DNA of 8,008 bases. Source: Candidatus Njordarchaeota archaeon (lineage in GTDB: Archaea > Asgardarchaeota > Njordarchaeia > Njordarchaeales > Njordarchaeaceae). The DNA lies in NCBI GenBank assembly GCA_029856615.1, contig JAHKLF010000063.1, positions 1 to 8,008 of the forward strand. The letters run 5' to 3'. Position numbers and translations under genes: made by a program. Below are positions 1 to 6,257 of the stretch, piece after piece (within the stretch, counting starts at the first letter, position 1; each line of letters starts with the position of its first letter). The notes under the pieces were generated by a model, which did not search any database, was not told the DNA's origin, and saw only the letters and a program-made list of their open reading frames with translations.

Positions 1-392
1 CTCAGACTTATTGCTACATCTTTAATGATATCTTCGTTTCCTCTGACATATGTAACTCTCTTTTTATCAAATGAAAAAATGGTTGAAAGTCTTATTTTGA
101 GAATATCAACGAGGTCAAGATTCTTTCTTGCCCAATTTGAAGGATCCTCGATTAATGTTTTATTCTCCTCCATTAAGTTTATGGTCGATATTGGTCCTAC
201 ATTGACTATTGGATAGCCATACTCCCCTACTAGGATGCTTGGAGGAGAAAATGTGTCGAAATTCTTTTTCTTAAATATTGATCTCTTATCGATCAGGTAA
301 TTATGTTTAACCAATATTGGGCATATACTAGCTCCACAAAGTTTTCTAGCTCCCTTGCATACAGCGCATATCTCAGGGGGCACTCTTTTCAT
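1..392 (-). CDS. nreA: Nre-family archaeal DNA repair protein, N-terminal part (runs off the left edge)
   Basis: The minus strand is open from an ATG at 392 to the window edge, giving 130 codons of a longer protein. The start MKRVPPEICAVC leads into a four-cysteine zinc site (C9, C12, C19, C24, with CxxC followed by LCGASICP). It is followed by the family hallmark FSPPSILVGEYGYPIVNVGP at about residues 48-67 and by an EDPSNW stretch. This cysteine cluster plus SPPS-hVG-x-x-GYP is what I recognise as the Nre N-terminal domain. Nre proteins are archaeal factors linked to the response to DNA damage and are reported to contact the sliding clamp PCNA through a C-terminal motif, which lies outside this window. 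The ATG is the only plausible start: an in-frame TGA lies 14 codons upstream, and a weak AGTGAT ribosome site (minus strand, near 399-405) sits just before it. The gene is divergent from the large ATPase. Family assignment is confident; the nreA rather than nreB label is not. Confidence 0.85.
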   Translation of the reverse strand, partial: MKRVPPEICAVCKGARKLCGASICPILVKHNYLIDKRSIFKKKNFDTFSPPSILVGEYGYPIVNVGPISTINLMEENKTLIEDPSNWARKNLDLVDILKIRLSTIFSFDKKRVTYVRGNEDIIKDVAISL

Positions 393-459
393 GCTAGCAT
401 CACTTATAACTGTAGGGTCAGTACTAGCGTATCAAAGAATCTGAATGGTCTAGAATCAT

Positions 460-473
460 TAATAAATTTATTA
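460..473. repeat. Perfect 14-bp AT palindrome
   Basis: TAATAAATTTATTA reads the same on both strands. It lies where the nre TATA box is expected and could equally be a symmetric TATA element or a dimeric regulator site. In DNA this AT-rich a palindrome of this length can arise by chance. Confidence 0.35.
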
Positions 474-551
474 CATTCTTTATTTGAGTATCGGTTTTCG
501 GATAATTAGAAACTTGATGGCCTCTTTAGATTTATATGCGTTTTCTGTACT

Positions 552-567
552 ACTTAGATAGCTAAGT
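552..567. repeat. Short inverted repeat between the two ATPase TATA candidates
   Basis: ACTTAG and CTAAGT form 6-bp arms around a 4-base spacer (ATAG). The repeat sits just upstream of the promoter-proximal TATA candidate at 576-583, a position that would suit an operator. The evidence is the symmetry and location only. Confidence 0.25.
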
Positions 568-622
568 GTGAAAAGTTTGTATAGTTTTACAATGTTTTAG
601 ATATTAACAACATTCTATACGT

Positions 623-626
623 GGTG
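623..626 (+). promoter_or_regulatory. Ribosome binding site that favours the ATG at 633
   Basis: GGTG followed by six bases and ATG at 633 matches the spacing seen before the deaminase and the YbjN-like gene. The upstream in-frame GTG codons at 621 and 624 overlap this GGTG and have no ribosome site of their own. The ATG at 633 is therefore the better start, although 621 cannot be excluded. Confidence 0.5.
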
Positions 627-632
627 CGAATT

Positions 633-3600
633 ATGTTCAAGAAGGTTTCCAAAGATTTTCTTGAGGAACAAACAAGGTTAGATAGACTGAAAATGGAAAG
701 CATACGCACGTCATTCGTTAACAGGAATACTGAGCTGGAAATCCTTAGAAGCACTATTGAAGAATATCTGAACGATGGTGAAAAAAGGATTATAGTCGTT
801 GAGGCTCCAGAAGGCATGGGTAAAACATGGCTCATAAAATACATGGCTGAGGAGATCTTAGCTAGTAAAAACGTAAAATGCATCTTTATGGATGCAAGTC
901 GTTTCTCAAATGCTTTTGCTCTATTAAAATGTATAAAAGATGAGTTTATTGAAAGAATTGGATTAAAAACGGTAAGGTCGGATTTAATCCTTGAAGAATT
1001 AAAGCAAAGAGTAATTCTATACATGGATATTGCAGAAGGCACGGAGACCGAACAGAGAAAAGAGAGATTTGATCTATCGATTGACCTAAGTGACGCTATT
1101 CAAAAACTGAGAAAAAAATTTCGAGAGTACGCCGAAGGATTATCAAACTTAGTGAAATTAACCGAAGAGAAGACAGAAATTCTATACAAATACTATCCAA
1201 TAGCTCTAGCCGCTGATTTGAATGATTATCTCACAAATTCAGAAGAAAGAATCATTTTAATTATGGATTCTATCCAAAGAAAAATGGAGAACTTTGATAT
1301 GCTCTTATCATTCTTAGACCTACTTGATAATATCTTAATAATTATAACAGTGAGTTTTAAGATAGAGAAATTAAGCAATAATCCTCAAGTAATAAAATTA
1401 GGGATTTTTCAAAGAGAATCTATTGAGGAATATGTTGGAAGAAAATTTGGATTACACATAGACGAATTGACAAATAGTATTTTTATAATCACTCGGGGGA
1501 TTCCGTTATATCTTGGTCTATTGGGGGATGACTTAGATTTAATAATAGAGCTAGGTAAAGATCCATTGGAATATGTGGATGAAATAATAAGGGAAGAGAA
1601 AATTACAGAAGATTTAATGATTGAACGGATAATAGAGCATTTACCCGAGGATGAAAAAAACTTATTAGCAAGGATTTCTCTAAGCAAATGGTTCACAGAA
1701 GATCTCATAAATTATATTGTTGGGGATAAAGAGAAAGGAATGCTTTTAACGGAAAGTATAATTTCTTTTTCGTTTATTCAACCACTATTAGTAAAAAGAA
1801 ACCCCTGGAGTATTCATAAAATTATGAGAGAGAGATTATTGAAACTTTTAAAAGCTGATGAGTCACTTTTAGAGGATGCTAAAAATAAATTACTCTCTTG
1901 GTTCTCTGAGAAATACAATGAGACTAGAGATATAGTTTATTTAATTGGATACTTGGAAGTGCTCTCTAATAGTAAGAGTTCTAATTTCCTAGAAGAATTA
2001 CCAAAAGTGATCAATAGAGTGATATATAGTATATGGTTCGATGAAATGGTATCTCTTTATAATGAGTTTAAACTTCAACTGGATTCTCTACGAGATGATT
2101 ATAAAGCTCTTCTATCATTAGCTCTCATGATGAAATCATTGGGATTGCTGGAAAAGGCATATAACATTTTTACGGGAATAGTTGATTCTTCCACTTTTCC
2201 CGAATTGGTAAAAATAATTGCGAGGAGAAATATCGCTCAGTATTACCTGTTTAGAGGGCTATATGGTGATGTAATAAATATAGTTAAAGTTAATATTGAA
2301 AAACTTGAAAACGAGCCGTTAAGCGAGAATCGTTTACTGGAAAAAGCAAGAAATCTATATTTACTTGGCAAAGCTCATCTTATGAGGGGTGACGTGGAAT
2401 CTGCCATGAGACATCTAGAAGAAGTTCTCGAAATGACTAATAAATATATTTCTTTAGAAGAACACGCGTCAATGAATGTTTTTTTAGATGATATTCTGCG
2501 CACTAACATAAATAGTGATGTTTTGATGATGATTGTTAAAATAAAGGAAGGTAATGAAGCTGTACTAAACCAGTGTAAAAGGATTATAGAAAGGATGGAA
2601 GATCTCCTTAAAAATAATCCCCATGATTACCTCCTTCATAGAGCGTTTGTAAAAATACTACACGCTCTTGCAGAGAGAGTATCCACCAGCGATGATTTAG
2701 ATCTGATGGAATATATTGCTGGTAAAGCAATAGATTTCTATAACGCACTAGGTGATAGAATCATTGATAATGAGATACTAATAATCCTAAGTAATATCTT
2801 AAATGAGATTTGTGATATGTATTTAAGAAATGACCAGAAAGATAAAGCACTGCTAGTCTACAAATTAGCATATGATATATTAGAGAGGAACACGGAGAAA
2901 GGTAACGTAATTTTACTGGTACCACTAGTTAAGATTTTAGACGGATATATACCACTATTAATGGAAACTGGTAAGTCGAGGGAAGCGCTGGAAATATTAA
3001 TCCATATTAGAGGTATTCTTAGTAATATACTAGAGAAAATTGGTAAATCTCTGGACGTATTGACTGCTTATATTATCCTAATGAGAAGACTAGGTAAAAC
3101 GTATCTAAGATTAAATAGATTCTCCAGAGCAGTTGAGATTCTCGAGAATACAAAAAGAATCGTGAGTGAGTTAGAAAAAGAAGGTCGCAGTATAGATCCT
3201 TTTTTCAAGGCAGACATATTAAAAGATCTCGCAAGAGCATACTTAATAGATAGAAAGTTTGAAAAAGCATTCGAATATCTCTCCAATTTCGCGGAATATT
3301 TGGATGATGTAATTATATCCTCCGAATTATGGAGAAAAATAGACGCAGTACGACTTATTTTCAGAATAATTAGAGTGCTAAGAAGTGCTACTGGAATACC
3401 AACTAGTGATATGAGAAAACTAAGTGAAATTATCGGTAAATTAATCATAAAGATTATGGATAAGCTAATACAAACAAACGAGCTACCTGAAAATCCAGTT
3501 GACTACATACGGATTTTAGGCTTAATCATAATAGCACTTGCAAAATTATGGTACTCAGTTTCGATGTTTGATATTCTAGATGAAGTTGTCTCTAAGGGTA

Positions 3601-4094
3601 TCGAATCTCTTTCGAAACTATATGAGTTGAGTGAGGATGAGGAATTAAGAAACATTATACTTTCTCAAAAATTCAGATTATATATGAGACACGCTATCGT
3701 GAAGTTCTTTGCCGAAATGGATATTGAGGAGGTCATGAATAATTTGAACGCTTGCAGAGACATAATAGCAGAGCTTGAGGGAAAGCTTGATCCCCTAGAA
3801 CTCGCCTATATGAAGTGCGATCTAGTTTTATTTGATAGCCGTGTTAAGAATTCGCTGAGAGAATTTAAACAAAGCTTACTTAACATAGAGGACTTTCTAA
3901 GTATCTTGTCATCGATTCCAGTTGAAAACATAGATAAAAGAAAGGCTAGAGAATTGATAGAGAGAGCTAAAAAAGCAATAAGAGATATCCGAATATTAAC
4001 TGAAAGACAGATTCCAAGTGATATTAAATCTACTATGGAAGATTTAGAGCGGGAGCTAAAAGGGCTTGAAAACCGCATATTCAAAGCAGGGTGA
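633..4094 (+). CDS. Large STAND-type P-loop ATPase with C-terminal TPR-like helical repeats
   Basis: Residues are numbered from the ATG at 633 (1153 aa; a GTG start at 621 would add four). FVNRNTELEIL at 28-38 is the FxxR-x-x-E box that opens many signalling ATPase domains. VVEAPEGMGKTWL holds the Walker A loop at 58-65 (K64, T65; Ala in the first position, as in MalT-type APAGxGKT). RIILIMDS is the Walker B strand with D212, IITVS at 238-242 is sensor-like, and TRGIPL at 287-292 is the GxP motif. A winged-helix-like region follows at about 325-410. The rest is almost all alpha-helical with TPR-like units, clearest near 567-606, 730-751, 820-840 and 864-884, and ends in a charged helix. Walker A and B are about 145 residues apart, with a charged helical insert near 135-190. 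No signal peptide, membrane segment, nuclease, protease, TIR or HTH domain is visible. STAND proteins usually sense a ligand through their repeats and switch by oligomerising. The target here is unknown. The stop overlaps the next gene's ribosome site, so it is probably co-translated with the deaminase. Confidence 0.8.
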   Translation: MFKKVSKDFLEEQTRLDRLKMESIRTSFVNRNTELEILRSTIEEYLNDGEKRIIVVEAPEGMGKTWLIKYMAEEILASKNVKCIFMDASRFSNAFALLKCIKDEFIERIGLKTVRSDLILEELKQRVILYMDIAEGTETEQRKERFDLSIDLSDAIQKLRKKFREYAEGLSNLVKLTEEKTEILYKYYPIALAADLNDYLTNSEERIILIMDSIQRKMENFDMLLSFLDLLDNILIIITVSFKIEKLSNNPQVIKLGIFQRESIEEYVGRKFGLHIDELTNSIFIITRGIPLYLGLLGDDLDLIIELGKDPLEYVDEIIREEKITEDLMIERIIEHLPEDEKNLLARISLSKWFTEDLINYIVGDKEKGMLLTESIISFSFIQPLLVKRNPWSIHKIMRERLLKLLKADESLLEDAKNKLLSWFSEKYNETRDIVYLIGYLEVLSNSKSSNFLEELPKVINRVIYSIWFDEMVSLYNEFKLQLDSLRDDYKALLSLALMMKSLGLLEKAYNIFTGIVDSSTFPELVKIIARRNIAQYYLFRGLYGDVINIVKVNIEKLENEPLSENRLLEKARNLYLLGKAHLMRGDVESAMRHLEEVLEMTNKYISLEEHASMNVFLDDILRTNINSDVLMMIVKIKEGNEAVLNQCKRIIERMEDLLKNNPHDYLLHRAFVKILHALAERVSTSDDLDLMEYIAGKAIDFYNALGDRIIDNEILIILSNILNEICDMYLRNDQKDKALLVYKLAYDILERNTEKGNVILLVPLVKILDGYIPLLMETGKSREALEILIHIRGILSNILEKIGKSLDVLTAYIILMRRLGKTYLRLNRFSRAVEILENTKRIVSELEKEGRSIDPFFKADILKDLARAYLIDRKFEKAFEYLSNFAEYLDDVIISSELWRKIDAVRLIFRIIRVLRSATGIPTSDMRKLSEIIGKLIIKIMDKLIQTNELPENPVDYIRILGLIIIALAKLWYSVSMFDILDEVVSKGIESLSKLYELSEDEELRNIILSQKFRLYMRHAIVKFFAEMDIEEVMNNLNACRDIIAELEGKLDPLELAYMKCDLVLFDSRVKNSLREFKQSLLNIEDFLSILSSIPVENIDKRKARELIERAKKAIRDIRILTERQIPSDIKSTMEDLERELKGLENRIFKAG
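4090..4094 (+). promoter_or_regulatory. Deaminase ribosome binding site containing the ATPase stop codon
   Basis: GGTGA at 4090-4094 is a good match to the archaeal anti-Shine-Dalgarno, and its last three bases are the TGA stop of the ATPase. Six bases separate it from the TTG start at 4101. A ribosome finishing the ATPase ends on this site, which is the usual arrangement for translational coupling. It also supports TTG as the true start, because no ATG is near. Confidence 0.6.
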
Positions 4095-4100
4095 ATTTAG

Positions 4101-4517
4101 TTGTTAAATCAAAAAATATCTGATGAATTAATCAATAATCTTATTGCTCAAGCAAAATGTGCAGCAAATAATGCCTATGCTCCATTTTCTAAATTTAAAG
4201 TGGGAGCAGCCTTAATGACGAAAAGTGGAAAAGTTTATACAGGATGTAATATCGAGAATTCGTCATACGGATTGACTATTTGTGCTGAGAGAGTAGCGAT
4301 ATTCAAGGCAATTTCTGAGGGGGAAAGGGAATTCATAGCAATGGCCATATATAACAAAGAAGAAAAACCGTATCCCTGTGGCGCATGTAGACAAGTGATG
4401 TTTGAGTTCAATGGAGGAGATATGTTAGTTATAATCGCTACAGATCATAGTAAAGATGTGTTAACTTTAGCGGATCTTTTACCAAAGGGTTTTAAACTAG
4501 CAAAAACAAATTGCTAG
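4101..4517 (+). CDS. cdd: Cytidine deaminase (tetrameric, zinc-dependent type)
   Basis: The 138-residue product has the length of the homotetrameric cytidine deaminases, which convert cytidine and deoxycytidine to uridine and deoxyuridine plus ammonia in the cytoplasm. NAYAPFSKFKVGAAL at 24-38 is the family's N-terminal signature. GCNIENSSYGLTICAER contains the nucleoside-binding N50 and E52 and the CAE zinc/catalytic motif (C61 zinc ligand, E63 proton shuttle). PCGACRQ at 92-98 supplies the other two zinc ligands, C93 and C96. All catalytic residues are present, so the enzyme should be active. The start is TTG, chosen because GGTGA stands six bases upstream and the protein begins at the expected point. 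It follows the STAND ATPase by six bases and is probably in its operon. The downstream phosphorylase could take the uridine it makes. Blasticidin-S deaminase is a related alternative, but the motif set fits cytidine deaminase better. Confidence 0.93.
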   Translation: MLNQKISDELINNLIAQAKCAANNAYAPFSKFKVGAALMTKSGKVYTGCNIENSSYGLTICAERVAIFKAISEGEREFIAMAIYNKEEKPYPCGACRQVMFEFNGGDMLVIIATDHSKDVLTLADLLPKGFKLAKTNC

Positions 4518-4534
4518 TTAAGTGTTATTCAGTA

Positions 4535-4545
4535 TTCTATTTTTG
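4535..4545 (+). terminator. Possible T-rich terminator after the deaminase
   Basis: A pyrimidine-rich stretch ending in five T (4540-4544) follows the deaminase stop by about 20 bases. Archaeal polymerase can stop at T-runs without a hairpin. A run of only five in AT-rich DNA is weak evidence. Confidence 0.25.
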
Positions 4546-4892
4546 CATGCTTAAATGAAGATATTATTATCAATTAAGTAGAGAATTTCTATTTCTATCT
4601 TAGAAAGACTTAAATAAACCAAATACGCATTCTATCAAAAGTCTAGCACTTTCATAATGATTCCTCGATATATCTTATTTCATCATTTTCCAAAAATAAG
4701 TGTAAACGGTATTGTAAAAAGCAAACTTAAATTTTTAGCGCATAAAAAGAGAAAGAATCTAATGATCAATTTAGATGTTACATAAATTTTTCGCGATTGG
4801 AGAAAAACACTTATTTCACCATCACTAACATAATAATACTTAAGCTCTTTAGTCATTACCAAGAATTTTTTGGCCAAAAATAAGAAAAATAA

Positions 4893-4898
4893 AGGTGA
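4893..4898 (+). promoter_or_regulatory. Ribosome binding site of the phosphorylase
   Basis: AGGTGA at 4893-4898 is the strongest Shine-Dalgarno in the window. Two ATG codons follow in tandem at 4902 and 4905. The GGTG-to-start spacing used by the other genes here (six bases) is closest to that of 4905 (seven bases; four for 4902), so the second ATG may be the one used. The product changes by only one residue. Confidence 0.55.
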
Positions 4899-4901
4899 AC
4901 A

Positions 4902-6209
4902 ATGATGACAACAAAGTTTGTTGATTCGATAGATCTCATAAAGAAATCTCTCAATGGCATGCGTCTGACAAAAGATGAAATGCGAAAAATTTTGGAGGAA
5001 GCATTAAGCGAAAAAATTCCGGATGTGGCATTAGCAGCCTTCATAGTTCGTCAATATCTTAAACCCTTTACAATCGACGAAATTGCGGATTTAGTCTTAG
5101 CGATGGTAGAAACAGGAAAAACCGCCGATTTTGGCCCATTAACAGTCGATAAACATAGTATAGGAGGGGTCCCAGGAAATAAAGTATCTTTACTAATTGT
5201 CCCAATAATTGCATCTACGGGGTTAAAAATACCAAAGACGAGTTCAAGAAGCATAACGACCATTGGAACGGCGGATACGTTTGAGGTTTTGGCTCCCGTA
5301 GACTTAAAACTTGAAGAGGTCGTTGAGGTGGTTAATAAGATCAATGGATGTATTGTATGGGGCGGTGCGCTAGATATAGCCCCCGCTGACGACTTATTTA
5401 TAAGGAAAGTTGAGAGGGTGCTAAGAATAGATCCTATATCTCAAATGCTTGCATCTATAATGGCAAAAAAATTGGCAATGGGTGCACGGTATTTAGTAGT
5501 TGATATTCCTCAGGGGAAAGGAACTAAAGCTAATACATTAGACGATGCAATGAGATTAGCTAGGATGTTTGTCGATCTTGGAAACCGACTTGGAATACAA
5601 GTAGAAGCAGCAATAACATATGGTGATCAGCCTATCGGACATGCCGTAGGTCCGGCATTAGAAGCGAGAGAGGCACTAAAGACGCTTGAAGGTGAGATTG
5701 TTTCTACGTCTCTAGTAGAGAAATCTACGGGATTAGCTGGGATTCTCCTGGAAATGACAGGAAAGGCTCCTCCTGGGAGAGGTCAAGAGATAGCTAAGGA
5801 GATTCTTTTCTCTGGAAGAGCATTGAAAAAAATGAAAGAAATAATTGAAGCGCAAGGAGGTAATCCTAATATCAAGGCGGATGAGATACCTATTGGAAGC
5901 TACACTGTAAATATAGAATCTCCTGCTGATGGTTATGTGGTAGCCATTGATAATCAAGCGATAATGGCAATAGTGCGTGCTGCGGGTGCCCCCGAAGATA
6001 AGGGAGCGGGGGTGATTATTCATAAGAAGGGAGGGAGATATGTTAAAAGAGGCGAGGTAATAATGAGTATATACTCAAATAGCGAAAGTAGGTTAGACAA
6101 GGCCTTAAGTGTGGCTAGGATGTTAGAGCCAATAGTTGTGGAGGGAATGATCAGAAAAAGGATTACACCCGCTCAGATGCTTATTAGTCCTTCTCTCGAA
6201 TCAGAGTAA
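4902..6209 (+). CDS. Thymidine/AMP phosphorylase family enzyme, short form without the archaeal N-terminal domain
   Basis: The 435-residue protein belongs to the family that splits a nucleoside or nucleoside 5'-monophosphate with phosphate, giving free base plus ribose 1-phosphate or ribose 1,5-bisphosphate. An N-terminal helical part (about 8-70) is followed by the phosphate-binding DKHSIGGVPGNK at 83-94. Next come KTSSRSITTIGTADTFEVL at 112-130, WGGALDIAPADD at 153-164, ITYGDQPIGHAVGPALEARE around 238-257, and the C-terminal barrel-sandwich domain with AAGAPEDKGAG at 360-370. From memory the sequence is much closer to archaeal AMP phosphorylase than to bacterial DeoA. However, characterised archaeal enzymes are about 500 residues with an extra N-terminal domain of roughly 85, which is missing here. 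An in-frame stop at 4896-4898 rules out extension upstream. Substrate is therefore open: AMP/CMP/UMP, or plain nucleosides. It follows the deaminase on the same strand but probably has its own promoter, and it converges on the isomerase that uses ribose 1,5-bisphosphate. Confidence 0.88.
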   Translation: MMTTKFVDSIDLIKKSLNGMRLTKDEMRKILEEALSEKIPDVALAAFIVRQYLKPFTIDEIADLVLAMVETGKTADFGPLTVDKHSIGGVPGNKVSLLIVPIIASTGLKIPKTSSRSITTIGTADTFEVLAPVDLKLEEVVEVVNKINGCIVWGGALDIAPADDLFIRKVERVLRIDPISQMLASIMAKKLAMGARYLVVDIPQGKGTKANTLDDAMRLARMFVDLGNRLGIQVEAAITYGDQPIGHAVGPALEAREALKTLEGEIVSTSLVEKSTGLAGILLEMTGKAPPGRGQEIAKEILFSGRALKKMKEIIEAQGGNPNIKADEIPIGSYTVNIESPADGYVVAIDNQAIMAIVRAAGAPEDKGAGVIIHKKGGRYVKRGEVIMSIYSNSESRLDKALSVARMLEPIVVEGMIRKRITPAQMLISPSLESE

Positions 6210-6243
6210 TTCTGAGAACTAATTTAAACACATGAAAGTTTTT
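6201..6243 (+). terminator. Possible terminator of the phosphorylase in the convergent gap
   Basis: TCAGA at 6201-6205 and TCTGA at 6211-6215 can pair around a 5-base loop that contains the TAA stop. A run of five T follows at 6239-6243. The two phosphorylase/isomerase stop codons are 48 bases apart, so termination of both transcripts must occur here or inside the opposite gene. The hairpin is short and some distance from the T-run, so confidence is low. Confidence 0.3.
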
Positions 6244-6257
6244 GGATCTTCTCCATT

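Larger units (their letters stand above)
393..632. promoter_or_regulatory. Divergent promoter region between nre and the STAND ATPase
   Basis: This gap carries no convincing gene and must hold promoters in both directions. For the minus-strand nre gene the best TATA candidate is the AT block at 458-474, which would give a leader of roughly 45-50 bases. For the plus-strand ATPase there are two candidates: TTTATATG at 531-538, and TTTGTATA at 576-583 preceded by a purine-rich GTGAAAAG that could act as a BRE. The second would start transcription near 605-610 and leave a short leader holding the GGTG ribosome site. The boxes are read by eye against the archaeal consensus; no start site is proven. 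Confidence 0.4.
4518..4901 (+). promoter_or_regulatory. AT-rich gap with stacked TATA-like boxes upstream of the phosphorylase
   Basis: This 384-base stretch holds no gene I can support. It has three plus-strand TATA-like elements: GAAAGACTTAAATAAACC around 4603-4620 (the best BRE plus TATA match), GCAAACTTAAATTTTTA around 4721-4737, and ATACTTAAGC at 4837-4846. The last would place transcription start near 4868 and give the phosphorylase a leader of about 35 bases with its ribosome site. The first two would give leaders of about 260 and 145 bases, or serve a short transcript. A 42-codon frame from ATG 4657 to TAA 4785 starts shortly after the first box but has no ribosome site, so I do not call it a gene. 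Confidence 0.4.

Noticed and set aside
25..509. Two plus-strand open frames (25-216 and 303-509)
   Set aside because: Both lie opposite the well-supported Nre gene or its promoter. Their products are serine/phenylalanine-rich with no recognisable motif, as expected for the reverse of a real gene.
587..1042. Minus-strand open frame of 151 codons over the start of the ATPase
   Set aside because: It is antisense to the ATPase box and Walker A coding sequence. The product is rich in Ser, Ile and Phe with no motif and no ribosome site. The same applies to the antisense frames at 1409-1708, 3068-3448, 3806-4084, 5051-5344 and 5733-6023.
4600..4690. Possible C/D box guide RNA on the minus strand (ATGATGA near 4680-4686)
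   Set aside because: The C-box-like sequence is there, but no CTGA D or D' box follows within the usual distance. A similar TTGATGA near 7977-7983 fails for the same reason.
4657..4785. 42-codon plus-strand frame in the gap before the phosphorylase
   Set aside because: It has a well-placed TATA-like box but no ribosome site and an AT-driven composition, so it is not safe to call as a gene.
4683..4877. 64-codon minus-strand frame in the same gap
   Set aside because: No ribosome site, no motif, and rich in Phe, Leu and Lys as chance frames in AT-rich DNA are. It also overlaps the probable phosphorylase promoter.
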